Assembly (NCBI GenBank): GCA_037576195.1
Contig: CM075102.1
Coordinates: forward strand, 14,380,745-14,444,744
Origin: Phytoseiulus persimilis
Taxonomy: Eukaryota; Arthropoda; Arachnida; Mesostigmata; Phytoseiidae
Reading direction: 5' to 3'
Length of the DNA stretch: 64,000 nucleotides
Positions 31,901 through 46,900 of the stretch are shown piece after piece; within the stretch, counting starts at the first letter, position 1; the number at the start of each line of letters is the position of its first letter. Below the pieces are notes generated by a model, which was not told the origin of the DNA, ran no database searches, and saw only the letters and a program-made list of their open reading frames with translations. A program made the translations under genes and the position numbers.

Positions 31901-34900
31901 GGTGCATCGAGCGGAATCTTCCCCAGAACTCCGCGACGCACACACGAGAAGTTTGTTAGAGGAAGGTTGGATGGCGATGCAGCGATCGATTTTGACAGGA
32001 CTCCCGCTTCGATTTCAATAGAATCGTCGGCGGGTGCAGAAATACCCTCGTTTGTCACTTTGATGAGTGTGATCTCGTGACCAAGCTCAGTCTGTTCCCC
32101 GATCGAGGCTTTGACCAGACGGCTAACTGGCAGTCCATCTTCGGCTCTGCGACAACTTGGAATCGTTCCGAAACGCTTTAGTGACGTGAAACATTCCACC
32201 AGACGGCATTCTCTCGAGAGACGGTCGGCGGACAGCGTCATGACTCATGGTATCTGATGACCAATGTTCTAATTTCGTGGATTCTCTGATGAGTTTCGCT
32301 CTTGGTCTCGAGAGGTGGTCCCCGATCCAGATTTTGTGATTCAGAGCGACGGATAAACGGCAACATAATCGTCAGCGAGGACAACAATGCACCGTTTACG
32401 TGATTAGAGCCAATTCCACCAGGGAGCCCCCATTCAATGCTAATTTGCGCGCCCCAACGATGCTTCAGCGAACGCCGACGACATTCTTCTTGAGCTTCCT
32501 TTGGCTCTCGTCTGACGAATCGCAAAACTGTTTTTTTCGTCCTGAATTCCGCAATGATACAAACAGGCAGATCGGCAGCAGGGCCGCTCACCGATCTTGG
32601 CAGACACGTGGTGGCCTACGACCCTACGCCTCCCAAGTCGGTCGGCTGAGAAAACATGGATTCAAACATCTCACCGCCGGAAACGGAGTTCGGAAGTATC
32701 AGAAGAGGCGCCGGCGAAGAGCTCTTCGAATAATTGGCGCGTTAAGGTCAAAAAGGGCGCAATAAAAAGCCAGCTCAGCCGTTACCGTTACTCTGTGAAC
32801 AGTCCGAATCGTCAAGTAAGAGAGGATGAATTCTTTGAATGGAATAGCTTCAACAGGCTAACTTAACGGCTCGTTCCAGATCTCTCCAGTGTCTCACGAT
32901 TATGCCACATGGCAACCGGTGTTACCAACTTTCGGTGAGCAGCCTGACAACATCTCGGAGGAGAACTAGCAGCTGAATATTGGAATGTATCGACGGAGTG
33001 TGAGCCCAGCTCAAAACAGGATGAATCAGAACAATGAGGATCGATTCGCTCCGTGAGCCATCGATGAAAAATCGTCCTCGCACAGGACGACGAGGCAACT
33101 AAGAAAAATGCAAATTCCTCTTTGAAATTGTTTGTTGATCCCCCTGTGTGGTCTTCCCGAACTCCGCGGACGAGTGCTGGCAGACCAATGTTTTCGGGGT
33201 CGCATCGTCTTCTCCTCTGAAAACGAAGGCTCCGAGGCGAGAAGCGAGCACTGATGTTTACAAATGCGAACAATCCGATTGGACCACCGAGGCAAACCCA
33301 AGGTGCTCCATCAGAAACTTTGCGAGAATCAAAACTTGTCGCTTGACGTGACACTGAGTCTCCTGTTCTTTACTCGAGCCGAGTCAGCCGGTTCTGACTT
33401 CACGGAATAAAGCGTTGGGTTATAGAAGAGAAAACTATGGTCGATCGTATTTCAATCGATGGTGGGTTCCGTCGACGGCGTAGGCTTAACGAGGACGCGG
33501 ACGATGAATTATATTGTTTGAGCTGATGAAAAAAAAATCGAGTCGAGGCAAGGAATAGTTAGAATGGCCGTCGACCGCAGGCGAAACGTTTGTGGCTGCT
33601 ATGCAATGAGTTGTTTCGCTCCGGGAAGAGAGGTCAAACTACTCGTAATTAGTGAAGGCCAGCGTGATGCTTATCTTCCATCATGTAGTCTCACCATATC
33701 AATATATTGCACCGCGATCGTCGAGAATTCGCATATCCGGCCAACTCAACAACCGGACGGAAAATCCCTTCTGTTCTCCCGAGGAATAGTTGCATCGAAT
33801 GTAGGAGCCCTCGGACCAGAACAGCGCTCGCTCGAGGACCGAACCAAGTTCAGTTCAACCTTTCCAAAAGGTTGAAGGATGCAGGGGGAGGATCCTTTCC
33901 CAAAGGATAAGGCGAGTTTCGCGGTGAGAACCTATCCTCGAAAGATAGCGAAGCTCAGGAAAGACGGGGAGATTTCTCGAAATGAACGTTCTTGACAGCC
34001 AACGGAAAACACAAAAAACGAAATTCGCACGACCTTTAAGAATCAACATTTCATATTCTGTCTCCATGTCAGGAGGGAAACCGAGTTTTGTGTCCCATAT
34101 GCATTCCCCAAGACCGAACGCAAGTCCACGGGACAGCGGACAACCGGGCGAGTGGAGTGAAGAAATGTCGGACACATCTGTGCTATTGGAGCACCGCAGC
34201 CCACCGGTTTGTACCGCATTTTCTGGTTTAGTCGAGGGAGTCAAAAGAAACTGGACCACTTTGCGTAGTCCGCAAAGCAAGGAAAGTCGCACTTCCATCG
34301 TGCTTGGACATTGGACAAGATAGCGAATCGTGGCTCCATGTATTAGCGGAATAATTATATCTGTGCACAATTGGACGGCGAGGAGAAATGCGATGAGAAT
34401 GCTGTTCCGTACTTCGTTTTCGCCCTAAGTCTCGGAAGACGTTTCCAAGGAATTCCGCATTGTCTCCAGTTGAAGAACATGTCCGTCTAATTTTCAATAC
34501 TACAAAAGGTACTTAGCCATGGCGGATGGCGTCCCAGAACGAGCTCTCATGGAAGGCCTTCAATCAAAGATGATACGGGGAATCGTGGTATACCAGCAAA
34601 AACTCTGGAATCGCTCCGATGTATCCCTATAATCCGACCGAGTCACTCCTATAGTCCAAATGATCATTCAACAAAACTCGTGCTTCCGATTCTAGCAAGT
34701 CGAAACCCAATCACGCGACTTGTAATGCTTGGAAAACATTCGCGAATCTTGTCCCTTCCCGTCGATTGGTTTCAGAACCCGACGAAAAACGTCGCCTGCT
34801 GGTGTTGGAGAAATGCTTATGTGCACACTTGAGATAAAATTCTAGAATTTCAGGAGAACCGATTCGGCGGTCCGCCCGCAAGGGCTGATTCTGAACGATA

Positions 34901-37900
34901 TCGAGAATAACCGGGGATGTTCTCGGTTGGTGTGGTTCCCATTCATCCCACCGACTCCCACCTAAAATGGCGCGCTGATAATTCCGTCGCTTCCAGATAA
35001 AATCAGATCCGTCATAATTTTCTGCCAGTCCGCGATCAGTCAGATTGACTCGGAAAATCCGCACGCTCGCATGTTCCACGCTCCGTCAATGTCTCTGCTG
35101 TTTCTCAGATTATTTCGCTCTCTCTCTCTCTCCCGTGCGCACACGAATATTGACTCCGAGAGGGGAACCAACGCAAAGAACGCCCCGAAAAAACTGAACT
35201 TCGCAAAAAACGTCGCAAACAAAACGCAAAAATCGAAGTCCGGTGAAACTCCCTAGTTCTAAAGCTGCTAGTTTTAGGGACCAAGCGCAATACTTACCAT
35301 GCCAATTCTTTTCTTGGTTTCGTGCGTTTTCTCATCGCGCATCGGATTATCGAATGCGTTGAGTCCTATTTTGAAACCGTCGAATCCGTCACCGGTTCCG
35401 TTGATCTCGAGCTCTGGGGCACGTGCGTACGCCTTAGCGACACGTCTGTTTCGTTCCATGCAGATGATTTTCGCCCATATTTCGTCATCGATCTGTTCCC
35501 ACTTGTGAAGAACTTCTTGAATGTGGTCCTGGAAAGGAACAGGGAAGTGTCAGTTCCTCTTATTACTAGCGTCATTCTTGATCCTTGGAAGTTTGGGAGC
35601 CTTAGGCTGATCACCATCAGCTGAGCCCTCATCAATCAGGGGACGACTTTGATTCGACCATATCTTATATATGTGTATAACCAGATGTGCCTCGTCAACG
35701 TCGGCCAAGTGCGACGTTGTTTTATATTAGTAGACTTCGAAGTGCTTCGAGGAAACTTTTAGGGCTCTCCAAGGATTTCCGGAATTCCTGAGTGAGTCTT
35801 GGACTTCCGAGCGATATCTGGAAGCCTTTCAAGGGACATGCTGCGGAATGAAAAGGAGTCTCAGAGCTTCTGCTCTATACGGGAGCCGGAGGCTTTGACG
35901 AACCCTTCAGATGTTGCCGTTCGATTTGATATTCCTCGAACCCCTGTGAAGATATCCAAAATTCGGTTCTACGAATCAACCAGCGCGATGCACCGTTCTT
36001 GGCGGAGCTCCAAGATGATCTAACTGAATTTGTTGTCGAACTGTTTCCGCTACACTTGGAACCGAAACAGTAACCATGGCAACTCCACTTCCGTGAATAT
36101 TGCCATATCGTTGAGCCCCGCACCATCATTCATGATCCGTGATAGGACCGGGTTCCCTGTGCCAATGGCATCTGATCTCCCTCGGTACCCGCTCCATTCT
36201 TTTGTCTTGATTCGTTTACAACCAATGTTTATTAACACCTGTCGTCGTTTCTGCCTTGATTTTTCGAGGTCGTCGCAACATCAGGCACACGATCGGAGGC
36301 CGCCCAGCATGGAGTACGTTTAGCTCGCAAACCGTTTAGTCCCGTTCCTCGTCGCATCAGCAACGATCGAGTCGGATGTTGCTATCTTTGGTGGAATTCC
36401 TAAGATCATTCCAGTTTTCAGTCATCGAAGCGATTGAGTTGCTGCCGATTCGTCTCCGGTGCCCGAGCACGTCATCAAATCGGACACGAGATATCGGAGA
36501 GCTCCTCGAAGCCTCCAATCGAATCGAATCGAAGTTGTTCCTTGGCTCGCCTACGAAACTTGACAATGGGTAGTTCTATCAATGAGGTCCTTGGTAAGCT
36601 CCACACCCACAGCGAAAGGCGGCCATGTTGATAGCGACGTATCCTGAACTATCAGATTTCAATGTCATTTTCATTTGGTTACTTCTTTCTAGCCATCATC
36701 GCGGTCGTCGTCATCGTCGCCGCCACGACCGCGAGCACTTGCTGGTCCCCTCACTGACTGTCGTCGTCGTCGCCAATGGTTGAAAAGCAAGGGCTTCATG
36801 TAGCCGAAGCTGTTGGTCGAATGTCCTTCGAAGTGACTCGAGGTGGGAGTATTCTGGTGGGAATTTCTCTAGCCGACAGTCCGCCCGGCAGCTCACTTGC
36901 CCGCCCGCTAGCTTGTCCGACCCGAGTGAGTCACTAATAGTTCCGAAACGGACAATGACTTTTGTTAAAGGGACCCGTCAGAGAGCTTCAAAGCGATCTA
37001 TTGTGGACCGACCCAGCGCAAAAGCGCTCCGAGAAACCAACCGACCAGCCATTAAACGCATTCTTGTATTCTATGACTCCTCTGGATTATTCTTTTTTAT
37101 CTTCCATTCTCGTGTTTCTGTCAAAGTTCGGCCCAAGATGTACCGGAAAGCCAACGCGAAATCCGATCGGAATCCGATAGGGCGGTTCTTCCCGAAGAAT
37201 CTTCTTTCAAATCCTTCGTCGAGGGTTCCAGCGGCGGGGAACGCCGAACTGCTCCTCTGGCTCAGTTGGTTCGCTCAGCGAGGTCGCAGAGAGCGCTCGT
37301 CCGATGCGCGGAGCAGGCAGGGTCGCTCTTTATTTATCCCTCAGCAAACAAATAAATAATTCTGAACATTTATCAAGGACGGAATTTCCAATCTTGCCGT
37401 CCGTAGATTCCTCCTCCTCTTCAACCCGCTCCAGCGTTCGGCCAAGTCGTACGGCCAGATTCGCCCAGCTTCACTGAACGACCTTGATGTCAGATCAAAG
37501 GCGATGGAATTCCAGAAACAACTTTTTTCCCGATCGGATCGACGTTGTTTTCGCACCTCATATTTTTTTGCGACTGAATCGCGATTCTTCACGCAGAGCA
37601 ACAATTGCGAATTTAACGTAAAACACGTTTCTCGACAAGTCGCGGCCGATCAAAACGTACTCCTCGTGAGCCTCCGGGGTTTCCCCCAACGTTTAGGTTC
37701 GAGGATTCGAGGACGTTCGATATTGGGGATGTTTCCCTTGGGTCCTGCATTGTCGGGCTTCGATTTCTCGCGGAAAGCACGCGGAGTTCCGCGAAATCTC
37801 TGCGAGCTTTCGGTCCGTCCACAGGGCTTCTCTTGCCTGGCAATGAGGCTCTCGGAAGTCAGCGCGGCATTCGTGATCGAAAACAGACAAGTAATAATGA

Positions 37901-40900
37901 TGTAGAGAAGCGGTGAGAATACCAAGACCGTTCCACGAACCGGGACGATCCAAGTGTTGTGTAAGGAAAGAGCATCAAGCGTTTTTTTTTTTCCGTCGGT
38001 GTATTGGAGTCGTTTTGTCACAAGCAGCTATAGGTCATGTACGATTCCTCAATGAGTCGGGCCATTTCCTCCTTCTTGTTCAGTTCAAATCGTCTCGTCA
38101 GATGTGAGTTTCCACTCGATACAAACGACCCGGAACCTCTCCGCACCGACATAACTTTGATTTCAACAACTGCTACTGGCACCAAATCAACCTCGACCAG
38201 AAATAAACCCGTTCACAGCTCAATCGGTTCGATATTCAGGGGAGCGCGATGCGATGGGATGAGTGAATTCTCAAAATCGCGCTCATGTCCTCCCGACGTT
38301 GAGTTCGATTGAATGTTCTGACGCGCCGTAGCCACGGATCGTTCGGGTCTCCACTCCTCATCGCTCGATCCAGAATCATTGATGTTTGACGTGTCCGCTT
38401 TTAAGTCGAAAGATTACGCCCAAACTTGAGTCTATGATCCGAATGTTGGCACACATGGATTCCCTGGCTGAAAGAGGCCGAGAGGGCATCTTTCCTCGGA
38501 TCTCATCTTTTCGTCGGAAGAACCATGGGAGATCCCCCCTTCCTCCTCCCTGGCGGTACAGAAGGTCCCTGAAGGCGTGTCACTACATACAAAAAAACAC
38601 CCGTGACGCCAACAACTCGTTTCATCCCCCTGACTTCGGCAGGAAAGGGTGGATGTCCGAGGAATGACATCTCGATTTCGAAAATGATCAAAAACGAGAG
38701 AACGAGCCGGGAGCCGACTGGAGCAAGACAAAGAGTGGTTTGAAAAATCGCATCAGGCGCCCAATCGTCGCCAAACGACGGCGACGCCGTTTCAAGTTTT
38801 TTGAAAAGCTCTTTTTCCAGCCTGCATCAAGAAGTGTCAGCTGAGCGAGCAGACCTTCCACCGTTACGTCAGACGTAGCCATGCTTCCATCGGCGACAGT
38901 CAGTAGATCATAGGAGGGTCGAGTCGCCTCGAAAGCACGTCCGACCTACGCCTCGAAACAGTCAGGAAGGTAGAACGGAAGACGTTTAGGTGAGCGAGGA
39001 GGAGCCGAGAGTCTTCTTTTGTCGGTGCAGACCGTTCTAAACCTTAATTGCTTGTTGAGTGCCTCGCCCTCAGCTCCCGTGGGCTAACCGCGAGCGGGCG
39101 GCAGCAGACACACGTCGTCAACCGACGGTTATGGCGAAAAAAAAAACAAAGAGAAAAACAAACTTTGACTTGTTCAAGTTTTCCGCAACGAGTTCAGCTC
39201 GGGCGTTGAAACCGCAGTGTCGCGTGAGTTCTTCAAAAATACCGGGGAGTTGGCGGTTCGAACCGACGGAACCACCGTTCTTCTCGACCGTCGCCAAATG
39301 TTGGGCGCTCGGAAACGCACGATTGATCGCTCGGGTCTGAATCGGCTCCATGAATTAATTAAAAGGTAGCAAGAACATCCTTCCCATTGAGTTTGCGAAT
39401 GAGACGAATCTCTGAGTCAAAAGGTATGGCCGCAACAAACGAGCGTGACATGAACTGTCAGGGGAGCAGGAAATTTAAGTACAAGGAAAGGTAAGGAAAC
39501 TATCGCATAGCGAGCCCAATGCTTCGAGCACAAGCTCCCCCGCGCCGACCCGGAATGAAGATATAAGCCGGATGATTGCAAGCGTTTTCCCTGCCGAGAC
39601 GCGTATTCACGTTCCTCCTCGTCGCTGAAATCTTCGCTTGTCAGTGCATTTCTGTTTCGCGTTGCTGAGAATCGCTCCCGAGCTGTTGCACTCATGTCAT
39701 ATGGAAACTCGAATGACCGATGGTTAGAGTTGCGCAGCGAGGTCGAGGAAGAGGGAAGACGCAATCGACCGGAGCCTTCGAGTCAGGTTGATTTGGAACG
39801 CGGGAGTCGATCAGTACTAGTCGAGATTGTTGCGTAGTTCGCGAAAAAGCTTAGCTGCATCTTTCAAGGAGGGGGGACGGGAAAAATGTGTGAAGACGAA
39901 AAAGTTGGAAATCGGAGAAAAATCACCCGCTACTGGCGAAAATTTCGCGTTATTTTGAAACACCGGGGCGTGCATGACGTGAGTGGAAACACTTTTCAGT
40001 AATTTTTCGTTTTCGCCGCTGTCGCGAATTCGTCGTTTGCATACATCAGTCGATCAGCACATGGAGCAGCGGGCCGGGTAAGAGTAACTCTAGCGATTGA
40101 TTTGGTAAAAAAGCGCAATTACCCGAGCTGTTTCCGGCAATTTTCACTCGGTCGAAAAGGAGGGAGGCCTTTCTCCGCCGTGCCGTTATCTGCACACAGT
40201 GGTGGGTACCAGTTGCTTAAGAGGGCTCCGATTTATAACCCCGTGTTCTCTAGCTCCTCATCGTTCTTGTCCAGTTACCTTCGTGACTCTGTCAAGCTCA
40301 GCCAGAATCGTGCGAGCGGATCTCTCGCTCCTCATCGATTTCTCATCGAATTCACTCTGACTTCAGCGACTGATCTTTCTGTATCATTGAATCCCTGCTG
40401 ATACAAGCTTTGGGAGCGAAACGCTCAGCTCTGTGCCGAGAAGGCCCGAAATCGTCTACTGCGAGAACCGGCCACCTCCCTGCGGAAAGCCTGGCGTGAA
40501 TGTCTTTGACAGTTGGAATGATCTCTATGGGGCCCGAACCCCAGCGGAGAGTCCTCCCCACTGCGCTTCTTCACGTCTCTGAGATACGGCGACGAAAATA
40601 CATGCCAATGAAAATTCAGATGCTTCCGTGCCAACGGGCTTACGAAACTCCCTCAGACCGAACACGCGAGCGTGTGCAACAGCTCTTGAAACAGATTTGG
40701 CCCTTCCTTTTCCAGTTCAGGTGCTAGATTCCGGACGCGTCGAATGATGAAGTGCTCACAAAGTAGTCGAGTGACTCGGTTGTGCGACGAAAGACTGCGT
40801 GGTTCCCTGTGGACGACTTCGCCCGGCTCTCGGAATGATTGATGTTCTTCAACGTTCTTCGATAGAGCAACCGAGCGGCCGATCGCAATCGGAGCACTCT

Positions 40901-43900
40901 GGGGACGGATGCTTGATCGTCATCGAAACAAGAAGTGAAGTTGTATTAGTCGAAGCCACCCGCATCGCGTTCAGACGATGAACACATCGTGCCGCATTGT
41001 TGGTGCCGACGCCGCATCGTGTTTTCAACAATGTTTCCGCAAAAAACAACAACAATGCGTAGCGGTTGGTGAGGGCGGACAGATATATTTCGAAGACCAT
41101 TGACCGAAAATATTTCCCGGAGAACTTCCCCTCGCGCGAGTTGAGAATCTCGGACAGTGTTTCGATTCGCTGCCCGAGAAACTTTCTTATTCGCTTCTGT
41201 CACCCGTCCTGACACTCTCAGCAAACATACGAGTTCCGGTCCCCAACTTTGATTCGTCGTCGGATCGCCTGCCGCCGACAACGACTACATCAATTGTCGC
41301 GATTGAGATTGATACAAGATCGTGGAGTCCTCGACACAAAGAAGCTGCGACGACGATTTATTCGAACGGAAAGACACGCCGATCGTAACTGCAATGAGCG
41401 AATCTTCTGCATGGCTGCCGGCCGGCTGGCCGGTCACTTTCGCTGCGCTCATGATGATGTTCTTTTAAGCACGGTCCGCGGGTCACAGGTCGAGGCGGAA
41501 CCAAGCATCGGCTACAGAAGGAAACAACAATCATTTGACGATGCTGCTGCGACTGCTGTTGCTCCTTCGAAGGCAACCCGGAGAACGAACGGGTCACAGG
41601 GCCAGAACCCTGAGGTAACCAGACGGCTGGCAGCTCAGGCGTCGGGCGAGCCAGCGGATGGCGCCCGTGGCGCCAACAACAGCAAGAGTAGCAACCGCAA
41701 CCGCCGCGGCAACACCATCGGCAACTGCAGAACTGGAATCTTTCACTGACCCTCCCCCGACGCGCGGCGGTTCTGCCGGAAACAGCGGCGGAGAAGAAAA
41801 ATGTTTCGGTGAAAGCGGCAAAAACTGTGGAACGCCACTTCAACGATGGCCATGTCCACTCCGTTTAGCTCGAGTCGGCGTCCGAGCGGCACTAGAGCGT
41901 GAAAGTAAAACTCGAAACGGAACCAAAACATTCTAAAAGAACATCTCTTCTACACGATCCGATACCCCCAAGCCCCGTGTCCAGTAGAACAAAAAGGCAT
42001 TCACCGGACAAGAATCGTCGAACAGAGCGGGTCACTCCTTTCCGGCCGTGGATCAGTCTGTGAAACGAGGCTCGATCCTTCGTGTCGTCGTCGTGTCTTC
42101 ATGAGCGGCGGTCCACTCCTCCAATCGAATTGATGGGCACTGCCAAAGATTCCGCGCATCAGCGCTTACTAAAAAGCTTGGAAAATTATCGCAAAAAAAT
42201 CCACCGCATCGACAACGCTGCGTGGTATCCAGATGAAACCGTTGAAATCGCCCAGCGATGCGGGAATGTCATCACTTCCAGGATCTGCTGAGGATGACTT
42301 TGGGTTGGGTCGAGTCATGATCGTCCAGCCTGGAGCAGAAGGGTCATCCTCGGGGCACAGCCGGGCGATGGTTCGGAATGCCAGCCAGGATGCTCGAACG
42401 CCCAGATGACCGAGGGAGCTTGAACTCTTCTGCGAGACACATCGGAGCGTGATCCAAACTCGTTTCTCGAGCGGGAATACGAGGTTATTGCCACCCCGAT
42501 GCCTGCAGCAGTATTCATTGTTATTGCTCGTCACGATGCTAATTGTGCCTCGTGGCACCTTCGAAGTGTCAGTACCACGTTTTCCTGACCCGTTCAAGGG
42601 TCGCAGGCGGATCCCTGCCCTCGTTCGTTCGCCGTACTCCCAGAGGGATGGACATCACGAAAATTACTGAGTTGTAAGCCGAATCTAGAAGCTACTCGCT
42701 GGCTTGGTTCGCGGCCCGATAGCTCACTCCTGCCTCCAAAGGGCAGACAATGGAAGTCGACCTGGTGTCGGTGCAGGTTGAAGATTTATTCGGGTACGAA
42801 GTTTGCGCCCAACCCGGGCGAAAACAAACGAGAAGTAAAAAATCTACCGATTTCTCTCTTCGCCCCTGGTTCTACATGTTTTCCCCGTTCTCGTGCATCT
42901 GAGGTTCCTTTTTTATGCCTTTCGTGATCGTTAATGTCCAGCCTTTGACGTTGTTGTTGTTGTCACCGCCGCCGCTGTGACGTCAAATCGAATGTCCGTG
43001 AGCGAGTCAGTTGGCCGTCAATGTAGAAATCGCATCGGCCCTGAAAGCTCACGCTCAGCGCGAAAGAAAGAACGGGAAAAATGTCAAATGTCCACTTCCA
43101 TCAGGAGAAACAACGGTCAGACCCGATTTCGAACGAGTCGATTGTCCGGAGCTTTGTCAAACAGCAATTCCCGAACACGGCCGTCGGCGTCACGTGGTCG
43201 CCGCGCGCAGCCATCGACACTCGCAATGGAACCGTAGTGGGTCGCTCCGGATTCTTTTAGGATTGCGTGACTCTTCTCAGGGTGCAGTACGATATTTTCT
43301 CGGGGAAAAATTCCACGATCGCGCGAAATCCCTGCTCCAGGCGATAAGAAGCGCATAGCGACATTCACGAGATCTACTTGCTCGCGCTCGATTCGTAGTT
43401 CAGCGCGACACGCGTCTCAGAGAAGCCGCACCTCACGATCTGCAAGGAACGTTTCCGCTTCTGGGCTCCGCAGACCCGCGTGTCGATGTAATGGCGGTAA
43501 CGAGAACCGCTCGTAAACGTAATCAGACGATCATCCAGTCAGACAGCAAGTAAGCCGGACAAGTTGCGTTCTCGTATTCGTTGGCTCCGATAGGAAATGA
43601 ATCGTTTGCGGCCTATCAATAACCACGGGATGATCAAGCGACATACTTAGCCAAATAGACTCCCGGGGCCACTCCAGCCCAAACAGATGAAGACTTCTAT
43701 TATTATCTGCCGCCGCTTCTCAGGCAGTCATTGATCGATTAGCTTTGCCCTGACACCTTCGCTCATAGGCTCCAAGGCTAGAAACACCCAGTGCAAGCGA
43801 GATTGAAAGATCCCGAAGTGAATCTTGAGGAAGTTCAGGGAATTCCAACGCTGGCTCTTTGTTTTCATCGAACATCGCACCAAACTGAACCGTCCAACTG

Positions 43901-46900
43901 ACCAGATCGGAACGGGGAAATTCACCGTCAAATAATACTGGTGATGAACACGAAATTTACATTCGTTCAATGTCGGTCGTTTGCTCTTTCGTCCGGATGG
44001 CTGCTGATCGTTTTTTCGGTCTAATCTGCCAGTGGTGGTGAAAGTGGTCGGAGCTCACGATCACTGGAACAGCAAATCGAAGGCCTTCCTCTTGGAAGGA
44101 GTGAAACAAGTCGAAGAAGAGTTGAGCGGGAAGAATACACTTAAAGAATTAACGGTCGACTCTCAGCTGTTGTGACTTCTCGCTTCCGTCCTTCTAAAAC
44201 GTTCCAAGTATTCTCTAGACAAACCGAACCTTTGGTGGGCGCTTGACTTCAATATTGATTCGATCTAGAATGAAGAAGATGCAGATCGGAGCCCGTGGCA
44301 AACAAGGAGAACGTTGAAGATGCTGGAGCTCACAGAAAAAGAAGCATTCCTACTCAGCTTCCGTGAGCGCGATTGGTGCGATATCTTCTGGAGCCGCTGC
44401 GCAGCTGTCACCTTGCCCGCGGGAAGAAGACATTTCAATGCGAACTTCTCTAGAAAATTTCTACCCGAAGCAGCTGCAGATGAGAATGAAGCAGAGCCAT
44501 ATGCAAAACGGCACGTAGAAAAATCCGGCGCGCTGAGACGTGGTACCGCAAATCACAGTGCCCCCGAGGCGAAACCCCGCGGCTCCGTTACACCGCATCA
44601 AGCTTTGGCGCATTGAAGAGCGCGGAGCACGAAGTGTCTGGGAGACTGGGTACCTCAGAGACCGTATGCGTGGTTCCGCGAGAAGTCCACAACCGTGATT
44701 CCATCTATTCAGCCTCCGCACTCCGCTCTGGCCTTTTCCGGCTGTCTCCTCAGATTATTTGTCCCCGCTCTCTCGGTTCTGATGATCTTTCGAGCTGACC
44801 ACCGAGAACGTTCTACTAAACCCGCTCTCGAGCATACGAATTCCTTCCGGTATCATTTTCGAGCTGAGAACGCGAGGGAAATAGATGGAACGCTTCCGAA
44901 TCGAGATGTGCATGATGAAAGCGCATCACACCAGGCGCTGGATCTCGCTCAATTCCAGAATCGCTGCCAAAAAGTTGACGAAACAAGGAACAAATCATCG
45001 GAACATCATATCCCTCACTTAACATTCCAACACTCAACGACCACGACCACCGCGGTCAGAAGCATCAGATCTGGATCTTGAAGCGTCAGTCTTCAGACTT
45101 GGGTTTTCAGCCTCCGGGATCGGGACTCGGCCTCTGGATTTCAGACGAGCCAAGTGTACTGCAGCCATCCGTCCGTGTTCGGGTCACAGATATCGGTCTT
45201 CGGACAAACGTTGACCGATCTGCGTAATCCACTGCTCTATCGACGGGAGCATTGTTAGTCGCTGTGGAGAAGCTTCAAAATCCTTCTCTGACATAAGTGG
45301 TGACCGACTTCATCTTTGGAGCCGGCGACGAGGTCCAATGCGAGGAGTTCGGGTGTGCGCCTCCTGGATCGGCGTGCAATGTGACGCGTCGGCTCTCGGA
45401 AGTAGTTATTCATTCCGGGAGGCGTGTAACTGATTGTTGTCACTGACGATGTTTCTGTTCTAGTCTTTGAACAGTGATCCGTTCTCCTCTCGTTACGCAC
45501 TCATTATGGCTGAGTAGCCAACGCCTGTGGCGTTCGTTGACAGGGAAATGCCACCGAGATAATAACGGCGACAAAATGTCGTTTGATTCGGGCAGCCAAC
45601 GTTCTTTGGCGAACTTCTGGTAGCGGACGTTTTGCCAGCGGACAAGTTGCAAAACACCGAACTGGATCTGAAGGTCTCGCGGCATTCCGGGGCGGAGTCT
45701 TTGTCTGTCGTTCTGTGTGTGAGTGTATTTTTCTCTGCCTCCCTGTCTTCTACCTCATTCTAGCATCGATACACGGGGCGCACCCCTGGCGACAAGAAAG
45801 CAAGAGAAAATCCGGGGTAGGCGAGCCCTCCAGAGCGCTGTACGTTGGTGGTTATGAAACGGCATCGATCTCAGTCGTGCTGTGGGTGAGCAACAGACCA
45901 GCAGCACGGGTCGGAAAACAACTGAACTCACTTCCCTGGCCGTGTGCCTAACCCTCACGAAAATGGCATAGGCGTGCCGAATGTCGAATGCTTATCAAAA
46001 CGCGTCGAAAGTTTCGCCGCCGTCAGAGCGAGGCGGTACTTCCACAACAAAATCCGGCACTGCGAATCGGGGCAGGCCACAGAACGCGCTCTGGACCAAG
46101 TCGGCAGAACTCCCGCACCGGAATCTACGAAACAAACAGACTCCGCGATACCAAGGTCTCGCTGTCATTTGCATTTTGACTCTTCTTCGCGACACCGTCG
46201 ACTTCTCCGGAGCCCCCAACGACGACTCCACGCCGTGGGCAGCGGTTCCTCTTTTATCTGTTCCAATTACACGCACGACGATTTGGCCGTAAAAACTACA
46301 TCGTCCTCTCTCCGACCTTGGAAGCGCGGAGAGTGGCCGGCGGTGACCAACGAAGATTCCTCTCGTTTCCGTTCACCTCCCGCCGCCGCGCGTTCGTTCT
46401 CGATTCCTGCAGGTAATTATACATCGCGTACGCCGAGAGATAGAACGCCGCCGAGCAGAAGATCAACGAGACTCTCCTTGTCTCCCGCCGCTTTGTTTTT
46501 GGAAGGAGACGCTTCAGCGGCTCGGTCGAATAACGCATCGGATCCCGTCGTCCCACAACGGAGACGTCTAAGCGGCGTGATCATAACCGGTCTGAGTGAA
46601 TCGAGCATCCGAGTCTTCGCGGCTGCAGAACGGCAGCTTCGCAACCTATGAATCAAGAAACCGATTCCACGAATGCCAAGCCGTTGTGGTCGCTACGATG
46701 CCGGTTCGGTGTCCTTGGGTGTGGGGGCAAGGTCAGCCGTCTGAGCTGTTCGCTGGTCTCAGCTGACGGCAAAAGGAGCATTTCCTGTTCTACAGACAGA
46801 ATCGCTGGATTAGCGAAGTTCGAGCAAGCGATAACATCGATAACCGTCGACCGCGCTGGTTAAGTGCAGTCGCAGAGACGTTGGGGATGACGGCGGCGGT

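Noticed and set aside
33855..34370. 171-codon minus-strand frame in intron 2 of the Expansion-like gene
   Set aside because: No motif or splice support and within chance length.
45944..46651. 235-codon plus-strand frame
   Set aside because: Overlaps another plus frame and open minus frames in a stop-poor, GC-rich stretch; composition is Ser/Arg-rich. Only the shorter ATG-led frame at 45981 was kept, at low confidence.
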